From CAYWBI01 sp964456445 (lineage in GTDB: Bacteria > Calditrichota > Calditrichia > Calditrichales > J004), in the NCBI GenBank assembly GCA_964456445.1, contig CAYWBI010000090.1:1-15595 (forward strand): 15,595 nucleotides of DNA, read 5' to 3'. The notes under the pieces are model-generated. The model did no database searches, was not told where the DNA came from, and saw nothing but the letters and a program-made list of their open reading frames with translations. Each line of letters opens with the position of its first letter. The stretch's first letter is position 1. Of the stretch, positions 1-7,317 are shown piece by piece. Both the position numbers and the translations under genes were made by a program.

Positions 1-168
1 ACGAATTCCACCAGCGCTAAGGGAAACGGAGATGAGGACGCACCCACCCCGGATCATTCTAAAATGAAAAATCATGAGAAAGACGCCAAAGGCACAATGA
101 AATGTGGTGATGGCATGGATATGCCACAAAAACCCAAAATGAAGAAAAATTCAAATGATAAACATTAG
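1..168 (+). CDS. 3' end of a metal-binding-tailed protein, probably CusB-type efflux adaptor (partial)
   Basis: An open frame enters from the left edge and gives 55 residues before the TAG at 166-168. The visible part is a hydrophilic tail rich in Lys, Met, His and Asp, with a short Cys/Met cluster (KCGDGMDM, about residues 34-41 of the visible part) and several KM and NH pairs that could bind a soft metal such as Cu(I) or Ag(I). No folded domain is visible. Its position directly ahead of a CusA-type pump on the same strand suggests the periplasmic adaptor (membrane fusion) subunit of that pump, since such adaptors often end in metal-binding extensions. The adaptor identity is inferred from context only; any small exported metal-binding protein would also fit. 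Confidence 0.5.
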   Translation, partial: TNSTSAKGNGDEDAPTPDHSKMKNHEKDAKGTMKCGDGMDMPQKPKMKKNSNDKH

Positions 169-197
169 AAAAACATTACATGCAATGGGCAAAATGA

Positions 198-419
198 TTA
201 TGTGGAAAGAAAATCGTCAACTGTCAGGTCACAATCCTTTAGAATTTTTGAAAGTAGACCGGGTCCAATTATTTCGGAGCCATGAACCGGCACGATTGTG
301 GTCAATCCATTTGAACTACGCAAAAAGTGATGACTACCTTTTACCCGAATTTGCTCAAAGCTATGTATTTTTAATATGGATATTATTTTTTTACCATTAT
401 ATCGTGGAAGTTTTGTCAT
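198..419 (-). CDS. hicA: HicA family toxin (mRNA interferase)
   Basis: A 73-residue protein with the HicA fold signature: an N-terminal GKKIISIL helix, a basic strand leading to GSHH (residues 28-31) whose first His (H30) matches the catalytic residue of HicA RNases, then VPVHG (about 43-47) and a C-terminal helix of the usual LLSKILKDCDLTVDDFL type. Known HicA proteins are double-stranded-RNA-binding-fold RNases that cleave mRNA and are held inactive by HicB. The start overlaps the hicB stop as ATGA, so translation is probably coupled. The length is normal and the active-site His is present, so the toxin looks intact. Antitoxin-first order (hicB then hicA) occurs in a known subset of these systems. 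Confidence 0.9.
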   Translation of the reverse strand: MTKLPRYNGKKIISILKIHSFEQIRVKGSHHFLRSSNGLTTIVPVHGSEIIGPGLLSKILKDCDLTVDDFLST

Positions 420-628
420 TGGGTAATTGCAATACGTTGAATGCCCACAAAATGATTTTGCTGAGAGATCTCACCAACTTCCAGGGAAAGCTCAATGGCT
501 TCCTTAATACGTTCCATAAGTTCGTCAAGCGACCTAGCCTGAGTATGGCAACCATGCAAGGAGGGTACGGTCGCCACATAATAGCCTTCGGCATCACGTT
601 CAATAATGACATCAAATTCATGTTTCAT
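416..628 (-). CDS. hicB: HicB family antitoxin
   Basis: A 70-residue protein with the N-terminal HicB partial RNase H-like fold: a first strand EFDVIIERDAEGYYVATVPSLHGCHTQ (described here by its hallmarks GYYVA, VPSLHGC) followed by the helix SLDELMERIKEAIEL. This domain binds and neutralises HicA. The chain is short and no helix-turn-helix or ribbon-helix-helix DNA-binding tail can be seen after residue 60, so autoregulation by this protein alone is uncertain. The start is supported by an AGGAAG ribosome site 7 bases upstream. It is the first gene of a two-gene minus-strand operon and its stop overlaps hicA. Its 5' end lies only 70 bases from the divergently transcribed cusA start. Confidence 0.9.
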   Translation of the reverse strand: MKHEFDVIIERDAEGYYVATVPSLHGCHTQARSLDELMERIKEAIELSLEVGEISQQNHFVGIQRIAITQ

Positions 629-647
629 TACAATTCTTCCTTTTATA

Positions 648-678
648 TTTAGGTAAAGTAGCTAAAAAGGATTGTCAA
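648..678. promoter_or_regulatory. Candidate hicBA control region between divergent hicB and cusA
   Basis: The 70-base gap between hicB and cusA must hold the hicBA promoter. On the minus strand a perfect TTGACA (plus positions 673-678) could be a -35 box; 17 bases on, TACCTA is only a weak -10 match. A small inverted repeat, TTTAG (648-652) and CTAAA (662-666), lies in the same interval and could be an operator. Both elements are short, and AT-rich DNA produces such matches by chance, so this is a weak call. Confidence 0.3.
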
Positions 679-698
679 TTCAAGAAAGGTCTTATAAA

Positions 699-3600
699 AT
701 GTTAGAAAAACTTATAGAAGCATCGGTAAACAATCGCTTTCTGGTGATCATATTTACCATCTTTGTGGCCCTCGGCGGCATCTATGCTTTATATGATACG
801 CCTGTGGACGCCATCCCGGATTTAAGCGATGTTCAGGTTATTGTATTTACAGAATTCCCCGGACAGGCCCCCCAGGTTGTTGAAGACCAGGTAACCTATC
901 CCTTAACGACGGCCATGCTGGCCGTACCTTTTGCAAAAGTCGTCCGTGGCTATTCCTTCTTCGGTCTCTCTTTTGTCTATATTATTTTTGAGGACGGAAC
1001 GGATATGTACTGGGCGCGCAGCCGCGTATTGGAATATCTCAATTATGTTTCCAGCCGCCTGCCCCAGGGGGTTACCCCTTCGCTTGGCCCGGACGCCACC
1101 GGTGTGGGCTGGGTTTATGAATATACCCTGGACGGCGGGGACAAATATGACCTTCAACAACTGCGCTCGATGCAGGACTGGTACTTACGCTATGAACTGA
1201 CCAGCGTACCCGGCGTTTCGGAAGTTGCCAGCATCGGCGGCTATGTAAAACAATACCAGGTTGAAGTGGACCCCAATAAGCTGCTGGCCTACAATATCCC
1301 TATTCAAAAAGTACGCATGGCCATAAAAATGAGTAATAACGATGTTGGCGGAAAAATTATGGAAATGGGCGAAACCGAGTTTATGGTCCGCGGCCTTGGT
1401 TATATAAAATCCATCAAAGATATCGAAGAAATTCCAATTGGCGTTGATAAAAGCGGCACCCCTATAACCATAAAACAGGTTGCCGACGTCCACATCGGCC
1501 CAGAACTACGGCGCGGGCTGGCAGAACTAAACGGTGAGGGCGAAGCCGTTGGCGGCGTGGTTGTGATGCGCTATGGCGAAAACGCGCTTACAACCATCGA
1601 ACGGGTAAAGGAGAAATTAAAGGAGCTGCAAAAAGGATTACCCGAAGGTGTTACCATACAACCGGCCTATGACCGTTCATCATTAATTGAACGGGCCATC
1701 GACAACCTAAAGGACAAATTACTGGAAGAAAGTATCGTGGTTGCCTTAGTGACCATGCTTTTTCTGATGCACTTTCGTAGTTCCCTTGTGGCCATACTCA
1801 CGCTGCCAATCGGTATCCTGATGGCCTTCATAGTTATGCGCTGGCAGGGACTGAATGCCAACATTATGTCGCTTAGTGGTATCGCCATCGCCATCGGGGC
1901 AATGGTGGACGCCGCCATTGTAATGATCGAAAACGCGCATAAACATATCGAGCGTGATGGCGGCAAAAAAGACCACTGGCAAATTATCATCGATGCTTCC
2001 AAAGAAGTGGGACCGGCGCTGTTTTACTCTTTGCTGATCATTACCCTGTCGTTTCTGCCGGTATTTACACTGCAGGCACAGGAAGGCCGTTTATTTAAAC
2101 CCCTGGCCTTTACCAAAACCTATTCCATGGCCGCAGCTGCGTTACTTGCGCTTACCGTTGTTCCGGTTTTTATGGGTTATTTAATCCGTGGTAAAATTAT
2201 GCCGGAAGATAAAAACCCCATCAATCGTTTTCTTATAAAAATTTATCGACCGGTCATAAATTTTGTGCTACGCTTTAAATGGAGCACAATCATCGCGTCA
2301 ATTGTGGTACTGATCATCTCTATCTATCCCATCGAACACATCGGCTCGGAATTTATGCCCCCGTTAAACGAAGGCGACATCTTATACATGCCAACGACCG
2401 ATCCGGGGCTGAGCATTACCAAGGCAAAAGAAATCCTGCAACAAACGGATAAGATAATCAAAAGTTTTCCGGAAGTGCACCATGTTTTCGGTAAAATTGG
2501 GCGGGCGGAAACAGCGACCGATCCGGCCCCGCTTTCTATGATCGAAACAACAATTATGCTGGAACCAAAAGAAAAATGGCGTCCGGGCATGACACAGGAA
2601 AAATTGATAGAAGAGATGGATGCGGCGATCGACTTCCCAGGGCTGACCAATGCCTGGACCATGCCGATTAAAACCCGTATTGATATGTTGTCCACGGGAA
2701 TAAAGACGCCGGTCGGCCTAAAGATCATGGGGCCGGATTTACAAACCCTGTCCGAACTCGGTGAAAAAATATCCAATGTATTAAAAAGCGTCAAAGGAAC
2801 GTTAAGTGTTTTTGCCGATAAAGCGGTGGGCGGCAATTATTTTGATCTGGATATCAAACGTGAAGAAGCGGCACGTTATGGGCTGACGGTGGGGGCAGTA
2901 CAACAGGTTATAATGTCTGCGATCGGCGGGATGAATGTAAGCTATACCGTGGAAGGGCTGGAGCGTTATCCGATCAATGTCCGTTATAAGCGTGAACTGC
3001 GTGACAACCTGGAAGCTTTAAAACGCACACTTGTCCCAACGCCATCGGGCGCACAGATACCCATAAGCTATGTGGCCAATGTGGAAATCAAAAAGGGGCC
3101 ACCGGTCATAAAAAGTGAAAATTCGCGCACCACGGCCTGGTTGTATGTGGACCTGCGGGGCATTGATGTGGGAACCTATGTACAAAATGCCCGCAAGGTG
3201 GTGGAAGCGGAAGTAAAATTCCCCGAGGGTTACAGCCTTGTATGGTCCGGGCAGTATGAATATATGGAACGTGCCCAAAAACGTTTGCAACTGGTTATTC
3301 CCGTTACGCTGGTCATCATCTTCCTGTTGCTTTATTTCAACTTTAAGAATATCGAAGAGAGCTTGATTGTAATGTTATCTTTGCCCTTCTCATTGGTTGG
3401 CGGGATTTGGTTTATGTACTTCCTCGGCTACAATTTTAGCGTGGCTGTAGGCGTCGGTTTTATTGCCCTGGCCGGCGTGGCATCGGAAACCGGCGTTATT
3501 ATGCTGATTTATCTCGACAATGCCTATAAGGAAATGAAAATGAAGGGACAAATGCGCTCGATGAGCGACCTTTATCACGCCATTATCGAAGGAGCGGTAA

Positions 3601-3860
3601 ATCGTGTTCGGCCAAAAATGATGACCGTTATGGCGATCATGGCCGGTCTTATCCCCATCATGTGGGGTTCAGGAACCGGCTCACAGGTTATGAAACGTAT
3701 CGCCGCGCCTATGATTGGCGGCATGGTAACATCCACGATTCTTACCCTGATTGTTATCCCGGCAATCTATGAGCTATGGAAAGGACGCGAAGTAAAAACA
3801 ATCATGGCAGAGCTCGCCGCCGATGAAAAAGCATTATCTGATGATTCGGACGGAAAATAA
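699..3860 (+). CDS. cusA: CusA-type RND copper/silver efflux pump, inner-membrane subunit
   Basis: A 1053-residue RND transporter (E. coli CusA has 1047) that would use the proton gradient to export Cu(I)/Ag(I) through a CusB adaptor and outer-membrane channel. Family hallmarks are all visible: TPVDAIPDLSDVQV near residue 35, GPDATGVGW, the transmembrane GAMVDAAIVMIENAHKH stretch with its proton-relay Asp, and a C-terminal RPKMMT...AAPMIGGM segment. The three methionines of the periplasmic metal site are kept as M564, M614 and M663 (E. coli 573, 623, 672), as are the relay methionines in IMSL, GAM, IVM, YSM and FMGY. I chose ATG 699 over an upstream in-frame TTG (672) because it gives the usual family N-terminus (MLEKLIEASVNNRF) and has an AGAAAGG site 8 bases ahead. 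Length, domains and active residues look complete. Confidence 0.96.
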   Translation: MLEKLIEASVNNRFLVIIFTIFVALGGIYALYDTPVDAIPDLSDVQVIVFTEFPGQAPQVVEDQVTYPLTTAMLAVPFAKVVRGYSFFGLSFVYIIFEDGTDMYWARSRVLEYLNYVSSRLPQGVTPSLGPDATGVGWVYEYTLDGGDKYDLQQLRSMQDWYLRYELTSVPGVSEVASIGGYVKQYQVEVDPNKLLAYNIPIQKVRMAIKMSNNDVGGKIMEMGETEFMVRGLGYIKSIKDIEEIPIGVDKSGTPITIKQVADVHIGPELRRGLAELNGEGEAVGGVVVMRYGENALTTIERVKEKLKELQKGLPEGVTIQPAYDRSSLIERAIDNLKDKLLEESIVVALVTMLFLMHFRSSLVAILTLPIGILMAFIVMRWQGLNANIMSLSGIAIAIGAMVDAAIVMIENAHKHIERDGGKKDHWQIIIDASKEVGPALFYSLLIITLSFLPVFTLQAQEGRLFKPLAFTKTYSMAAAALLALTVVPVFMGYLIRGKIMPEDKNPINRFLIKIYRPVINFVLRFKWSTIIASIVVLIISIYPIEHIGSEFMPPLNEGDILYMPTTDPGLSITKAKEILQQTDKIIKSFPEVHHVFGKIGRAETATDPAPLSMIETTIMLEPKEKWRPGMTQEKLIEEMDAAIDFPGLTNAWTMPIKTRIDMLSTGIKTPVGLKIMGPDLQTLSELGEKISNVLKSVKGTLSVFADKAVGGNYFDLDIKREEAARYGLTVGAVQQVIMSAIGGMNVSYTVEGLERYPINVRYKRELRDNLEALKRTLVPTPSGAQIPISYVANVEIKKGPPVIKSENSRTTAWLYVDLRGIDVGTYVQNARKVVEAEVKFPEGYSLVWSGQYEYMERAQKRLQLVIPVTLVIIFLLLYFNFKNIEESLIVMLSLPFSLVGGIWFMYFLGYNFSVAVGVGFIALAGVASETGVIMLIYLDNAYKEMKMKGQMRSMSDLYHAIIEGAVNRVRPKMMTVMAIMAGLIPIMWGSGTGSQVMKRIAAPMIGGMVTSTILTLIVIPAIYELWKGREVKTIMAELAADEKALSDDSDGK

Positions 3861-3867
3861 ATGATCT

Positions 3868-3894
3868 GAGGCCGGTATTTATTGCCGGCCTTTT
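3868..3894 (+). terminator. Terminator-like hairpin between cusA and the PII gene
   Basis: AGGCCGG (3869-3875) pairs perfectly with CCGGCCT (3885-3891) across a 9-base loop and runs into TTTT. The T-run is short. The next gene starts only 26 bases later, leaving no room for a separate promoter after the hairpin, so it may act as a partial terminator or mRNA-stabilising end that sets different levels for the pump and the regulator. Confidence 0.7.
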
Positions 3895-3920
3895 AAAATA
3901 ATTTAACAGGAGGAAGAGTA

Positions 3921-4262
3921 ATGAAAGAAGTAAAAGCATTTATTCGTGCCGAGAAGGCGGATGCAGTTATTGAAGCCCTGACCGATTTAGCTTTGGTGGA
4001 TATTACACTTCTCGATGTAATGGGCTTGGGCGAGCATCTTATAGACCCCCATGATTCCAGATACTCCATCGAGGTTGTGAGAAAGTATTCAAAAATCGCA
4101 AAAATTGAAATGGTCTGCAAAAACCAGGATGCTGACATTATCGTTGACACGTTACGCAAATCAGCCTATACCGGTTTGCACGGAGACGGAATGATTTATG
4201 TATCACCCGTGGTACAGGCCATAAAAATTCGTACCGGGGTCGAGGGTGAAGCTGCATTATAA
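3921..4262 (+). CDS. PII-like signalling protein, metal-pump-associated (PII-NG type)
   Basis: A 113-residue protein aligned along the GlnB/GlnK fold: MKEVKAFIRAEKADAVIEAL as first strand-helix, a T-loop region at about 36-57, KIEMVC as the following strand, and TGLHGDGMIYVSP (84-96) matching the PII C-terminal signature. Nucleotide-binding Lys90 of classical PII is replaced here by Met (M91), and the tail reads IKIRTG in place of VRIRTGE. T-loop Tyr (Y48) is present but its surroundings differ from GlnB. A divergent PII group lying beside CusA/CzcA pumps has been described, and this gene fits it. The expected role is sensing or tuning metal efflux and not nitrogen control, but the ligand is not evident. 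An AGGAGGA ribosome site precedes the start. Confidence 0.85.
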   Translation: MKEVKAFIRAEKADAVIEALTDLALVDITLLDVMGLGEHLIDPHDSRYSIEVVRKYSKIAKIEMVCKNQDADIIVDTLRKSAYTGLHGDGMIYVSPVVQAIKIRTGVEGEAAL

Positions 4263-4362
4263 AAACGTCTATAAAAATTGTGGGATATGCAGTGATTATC
4301 AGCATGAAGGATAAGACACCGGCCACAAAAATATTTGCATCATCCAACATTGGAGGTTCAAA

Positions 4363-4881
4363 ATGAGAACTATACAAGTAAACAATAAGCCAAAAATCCT
4401 GTTAATCCTAGGCTTCCTGCTTTTAACCCAATTGGCGTATTCACAACAGGCAGGCGGGATTCAAAACAACAATATACGCGAGGCAATGAAAAACATGCAA
4501 CATGGTGGTTTGCAACATTTGAACCATCAGAACATGCAGATGAACATGGATCAAATGATGAAGAATATGAACAACATGGTTTCGCATACAGAGGAAATGG
4601 TCAAAGCCCTGGAAGACGATAAGTCTAATATGAACCAAATGAATTCCAATGACAATAAAATGATGAAAATGGGCAAAAGGATGGGTGAGATGACCAAAAA
4701 AATGCAGGAATTGGTGAAACAGATGCACGCCATGCTAAACGATGAAAAGCTCATGAAAAATGAAATTGTAAAAACCCGTATGGCAAATATGCAAAAAAAC
4801 ATGGGAAGTATGTTAAGTACGATGGATAAAATGATCAAAAACTATGATGCTTTAAATCCTGGGAAGACGGGGAGTAAGTAA
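4363..4881 (+). CDS. Methionine-rich periplasmic protein, possible Cu(I)/Ag(I) binder
   Basis: A 172-residue protein with a Sec signal peptide (hydrophobic 11-25, likely cleavage near residue 27) followed by a low-complexity, helix-prone chain. It contains 28 methionines, 27 of them in the predicted mature part, five His (47, 52, 55, 75, 122) and no Cys. Methionines recur every three to four residues (for example MQMNMDQMMKNMNNM), which on an alpha helix would line one face with thioethers. Such Met motifs bind Cu(I) and Ag(I) in CusF, PcoC and CopK-like proteins, but there is no homology to these that I can see. The start has a GGAGG site 6 bases upstream. The stop is two bases before the next gene, so the two are probably translated together. 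Function is inferred from composition and from the neighbouring pump. Confidence 0.75.
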   Translation: MRTIQVNNKPKILLILGFLLLTQLAYSQQAGGIQNNNIREAMKNMQHGGLQHLNHQNMQMNMDQMMKNMNNMVSHTEEMVKALEDDKSNMNQMNSNDNKMMKMGKRMGEMTKKMQELVKQMHAMLNDEKLMKNEIVKTRMANMQKNMGSMLSTMDKMIKNYDALNPGKTGSK

Positions 4882-4883
4882 TC

Positions 4884-5681
4884 ATGAAAAATCTAAACGC
4901 TCAGCCAACCAAAAAGTATGAATATTTTAAAACTTTTGTTATTGGGCTCTCTCTTCTATTAAGTCCGATCGTCTACGCGGGTGAATCATTTACGATAAAC
5001 ACAACAATGGCCTACAGCACAGGTTCCTATATTTATGATGCGCCCATTCGGGACTATGTTATGTATATGGGGGCAAGCTACAGCAAAAACCGCTTTAGTA
5101 TCTCAGCTTCTTTACCCATGGTTATACAACGGGATAATCGTACAGCCCCGGACAATTCTGCGGGTCAAACCACCACGATGTCCGATCCAGCTTATACCGC
5201 TGGGATATCCGATCTATATTTATATTCCGAATATGAATTTTATCAGGGAGAGAATTATTTTCCACGTATATTTATCACCGGCCAAATAAAAATTCCAACA
5301 TCTTCAGGGTCCGGTCTATTTAGTTCTGGTAAATTTGATTATGGCATCGGCCTTGCCTTTCGTAAAATGTACGGAACCTATAAAGTTTTCGGGGATGTCG
5401 GATATTTGGCCCTTGGAGACCCACAAGGGTTAGATTATACCAATCCCGTTTCTTATGGCATTGGTATTGGAAAACACGCAAGTCACGGACGATCATCCGT
5501 GACTTTTTATTACCAGGAATACAGCGCTATTATAAACGGCCTAACGCCGCCCCGGCAGTTAACAGCCGGCTACTACAGGGCCATCACAGACGTACTCGGG
5601 ATATCCTTCTACGGTTCGAGGGGTTTCGGGGAATCAAGCCCGGAATATACTTTTGCCGTCGGGTTTGATCTTAAAATATAA
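4884..5681 (+). CDS. Outer-membrane beta-barrel protein, transporter-like
   Basis: A 265-residue exported protein: signal peptide ending near VYAG (about residue 33), then alternating hydrophobic/polar strands with many aromatic residues, Gly and Tyr, ending in a strand (TFAVGFDLKI) of the type that closes outer-membrane barrels. The arrangement resembles the MetA-pathway/putative 'transporter' barrels, though I cannot assign a family firmly. About 12 strands would fit the length. It starts two bases after the Met-rich gene, with GGGGAG upstream, and is followed by the DUF2231 gene 19 bases later. It is not a TolC/CusC-type channel, because it lacks the long coiled-coil repeats. Substrate unknown; a pore for metals or small organics is possible. 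Confidence 0.7.
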   Translation: MKNLNAQPTKKYEYFKTFVIGLSLLLSPIVYAGESFTINTTMAYSTGSYIYDAPIRDYVMYMGASYSKNRFSISASLPMVIQRDNRTAPDNSAGQTTTMSDPAYTAGISDLYLYSEYEFYQGENYFPRIFITGQIKIPTSSGSGLFSSGKFDYGIGLAFRKMYGTYKVFGDVGYLALGDPQGLDYTNPVSYGIGIGKHASHGRSSVTFYYQEYSAIINGLTPPRQLTAGYYRAITDVLGISFYGSRGFGESSPEYTFAVGFDLKI

Positions 5682-5700
5682 TCTTTACAAGGAGTATATT

Positions 5701-6828
5701 ATGCAATTATTACCAGAGTGGGCACCCAATATTCACCCCCTCATCATCCATTTCCCTATAGCCTTAATCTCATTGGCTGTATTGCTGGATATTAGTAGTT
5801 TGTTTTTAAAAACACAGACCTGGCTACGTTCATCGGTGTTGGCATTATACACATTTGCCGCAATAGGCGCTGTTTCGGCTTATTTCAGCGGACGAGAGGC
5901 TGCCGATTCGCTTGAGATTCCTACCCGGGCCTATACAGCCATTAGTCAGCATGCCGACTGGGGCCTTTACACTGCAATTTTTCTTGCCTTATACGTGATC
6001 ATCCGTCTGGTATTACGGAAAAAGACTTTCAGCTTAAAAAGGAATGGATATTTTTTCTTCCTTATACTGGGCGTAATTGGCTTTTTCCTTGTCTCCCAAA
6101 CCGCCGAACTTGGCGGACGTCTGGTTTTTGAATTTGGACTTGGGGTTTCTACAACTTCATCAAAAACTCCTGTAAATATCCCATCAGGTTTTCAAGCAGA
6201 TATAAATGGTTCCTGGAGTTGGCAAGCATCTACCCTGGCTGCAAAAGATTTTCTGAATTCCTTTTCATTCCCACGATCAGAAACGAAGAATATTCAATTC
6301 ATAACAAAGGACAGTACATTGGTTATTTCAACTGATCAGGGGCGTTCGCAATACTTCCTGGCTGGTGGACCAATTACGGATATCGAGTTAAGCACCCTGG
6401 TCAACCTTGATAACTTTAACGGTCGCTTTTTTCTTATACATCATTTTACGGATGCCAATAATTATGATTTCTTCTCTGTTGACGCATCGTCAACACGTAT
6501 AGGCCGCATAAGAGGCGGATCCCTTAAAATATTAGACGAATCAACAACAAAGGCCCGAGGGTGGGTGATGTTAAAAGCCGTAGGCAGTAAAGGGCATTTC
6601 CGGGGGTATATTGATAAAACATTACAAAATCATGGGCATGGTGCCGAATTACGTGCTGGCAAGGCTGGCTTTTTAATCAACGGAAAAGGAAAAATCAGCA
6701 TTCAATCTCTAAAAGCAATTGCTTTAAGTGAAGCCACGGAGATGATGAGCAAAAAAAACAAAGAGCCGCGGAGTTCGCCGGTATCGGCAGATGAAAGCGA
6801 AGAACTTGAACATAATCACGTTCACTAA
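5701..6828 (+). CDS. DUF2231 four-helix membrane protein fused to LamG-like domain
   Basis: A 375-residue protein starting at ATG 5701, chosen because an AAGGAG site lies 7 bases ahead; an in-frame ATG further upstream would overlap the previous gene. Residues 1-135 form a DUF2231 domain: NIHPLIIHFPIAL (H12, H17), a second helix ending SGREAAD, H84 at the head of helix three, and a fourth helix ending SQTAELGG. The paired His residues are conserved in the family and are candidate haem or metal ligands, which is an inference. Residues about 160-345 form a soluble beta-rich domain resembling LamG/concanavalin-like folds (FLIHHFTDANNYDFF, then GWVMLKAVG), probably periplasmic. The C-terminus is charged and ends in HNHVH. 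Such a fusion ahead of two c-type cytochromes suggests a membrane electron-transfer role. Confidence 0.8.
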   Translation: MQLLPEWAPNIHPLIIHFPIALISLAVLLDISSLFLKTQTWLRSSVLALYTFAAIGAVSAYFSGREAADSLEIPTRAYTAISQHADWGLYTAIFLALYVIIRLVLRKKTFSLKRNGYFFFLILGVIGFFLVSQTAELGGRLVFEFGLGVSTTSSKTPVNIPSGFQADINGSWSWQASTLAAKDFLNSFSFPRSETKNIQFITKDSTLVISTDQGRSQYFLAGGPITDIELSTLVNLDNFNGRFFLIHHFTDANNYDFFSVDASSTRIGRIRGGSLKILDESTTKARGWVMLKAVGSKGHFRGYIDKTLQNHGHGAELRAGKAGFLINGKGKISIQSLKAIALSEATEMMSKKNKEPRSSPVSADESEELEHNHVH

Positions 6829-6862
6829 AATACTAAGTTGTTACTACATACAGGAGAAAAAC

Positions 6863-7288
6863 ATGTCAATGTCATATATAAATCGTGGGGCACTTATACT
6901 TGCTGCGGCAGCTATTATAACATTATCCTTTATCAACTATACAGCTCCTACTGATTCGGGAAGTAGTTGGAAAGCACCAAAAAGCGCCGATAAAATGGAA
7001 AACCCTTTTGCAAAAAATGTTGATAGCTGGAAAAAAGTAGAGCCAACCTTTAAAAGCCTCTGTGCTATTTGTCATGGCGAAAAGGGGGTGGGCGATGGCA
7101 TTGCGGGCATGGCGCTTACCCCCAGACCAGCAAACTTAACATCCGAACGCGTTCAAAAACAAAGTGATGGGGCGATTTTCTGGAAGCTTACCAACGGTAA
7201 TTCTCCAATGGCTTCCTATAAGGAATCGTTAACAGAAGAACAACGCTGGCAACTTGTTTCATATATTCGTCATCTGGCTGTCAAATAA
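6863..7288 (+). CDS. Monoheme class I cytochrome c
   Basis: A 141-residue exported cytochrome. A hydrophobic N-terminal segment (about 9-26) serves as signal peptide or anchor, a linker follows, and then the haem site CAICH (67-71), GEKGVGDG, TPRPANL, and NSPMASY with the likely axial Met at 116. The closing helix (EEQRWQLVSYIRHL) is the typical class I C-terminal helix that packs on the haem. The GxGDGxAG...PRPANLT pattern matches periplasmic cytochromes that relay electrons between membrane and terminal partners. ATG 6863 was chosen because AGGAG precedes it by 7 bases; an upstream in-frame ATG would lie within the DUF2231 gene and lacks a good site. Haem attachment would depend on the CcmF/CcmH-like genes further right. 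Confidence 0.9.
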   Translation: MSMSYINRGALILAAAAIITLSFINYTAPTDSGSSWKAPKSADKMENPFAKNVDSWKKVEPTFKSLCAICHGEKGVGDGIAGMALTPRPANLTSERVQKQSDGAIFWKLTNGNSPMASYKESLTEEQRWQLVSYIRHLAVK

Positions 7289-7317
7289 TAGCATTTACAT
7301 AACAAGGGGAAGAATTC

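Noticed and set aside
155..652. A 165-codon plus-strand frame spanning the hicBA region
   Set aside because: It is antisense to hicA and hicB, which are clear family members; its translation resembles no protein and it has no ribosome site.
672..698. Upstream TTG start adding nine residues to CusA
   Set aside because: The extra residues do not match the family N-terminus, and ATG 699 has a better placed ribosome site.
4304..4366. A 20-codon frame ending in an ATGA overlap with the Met-rich gene, possible leader peptide
   Set aside because: No ribosome site precedes it, its peptide has no recognisable feature, and the GGAGG it contains is explained as the site for the next gene.
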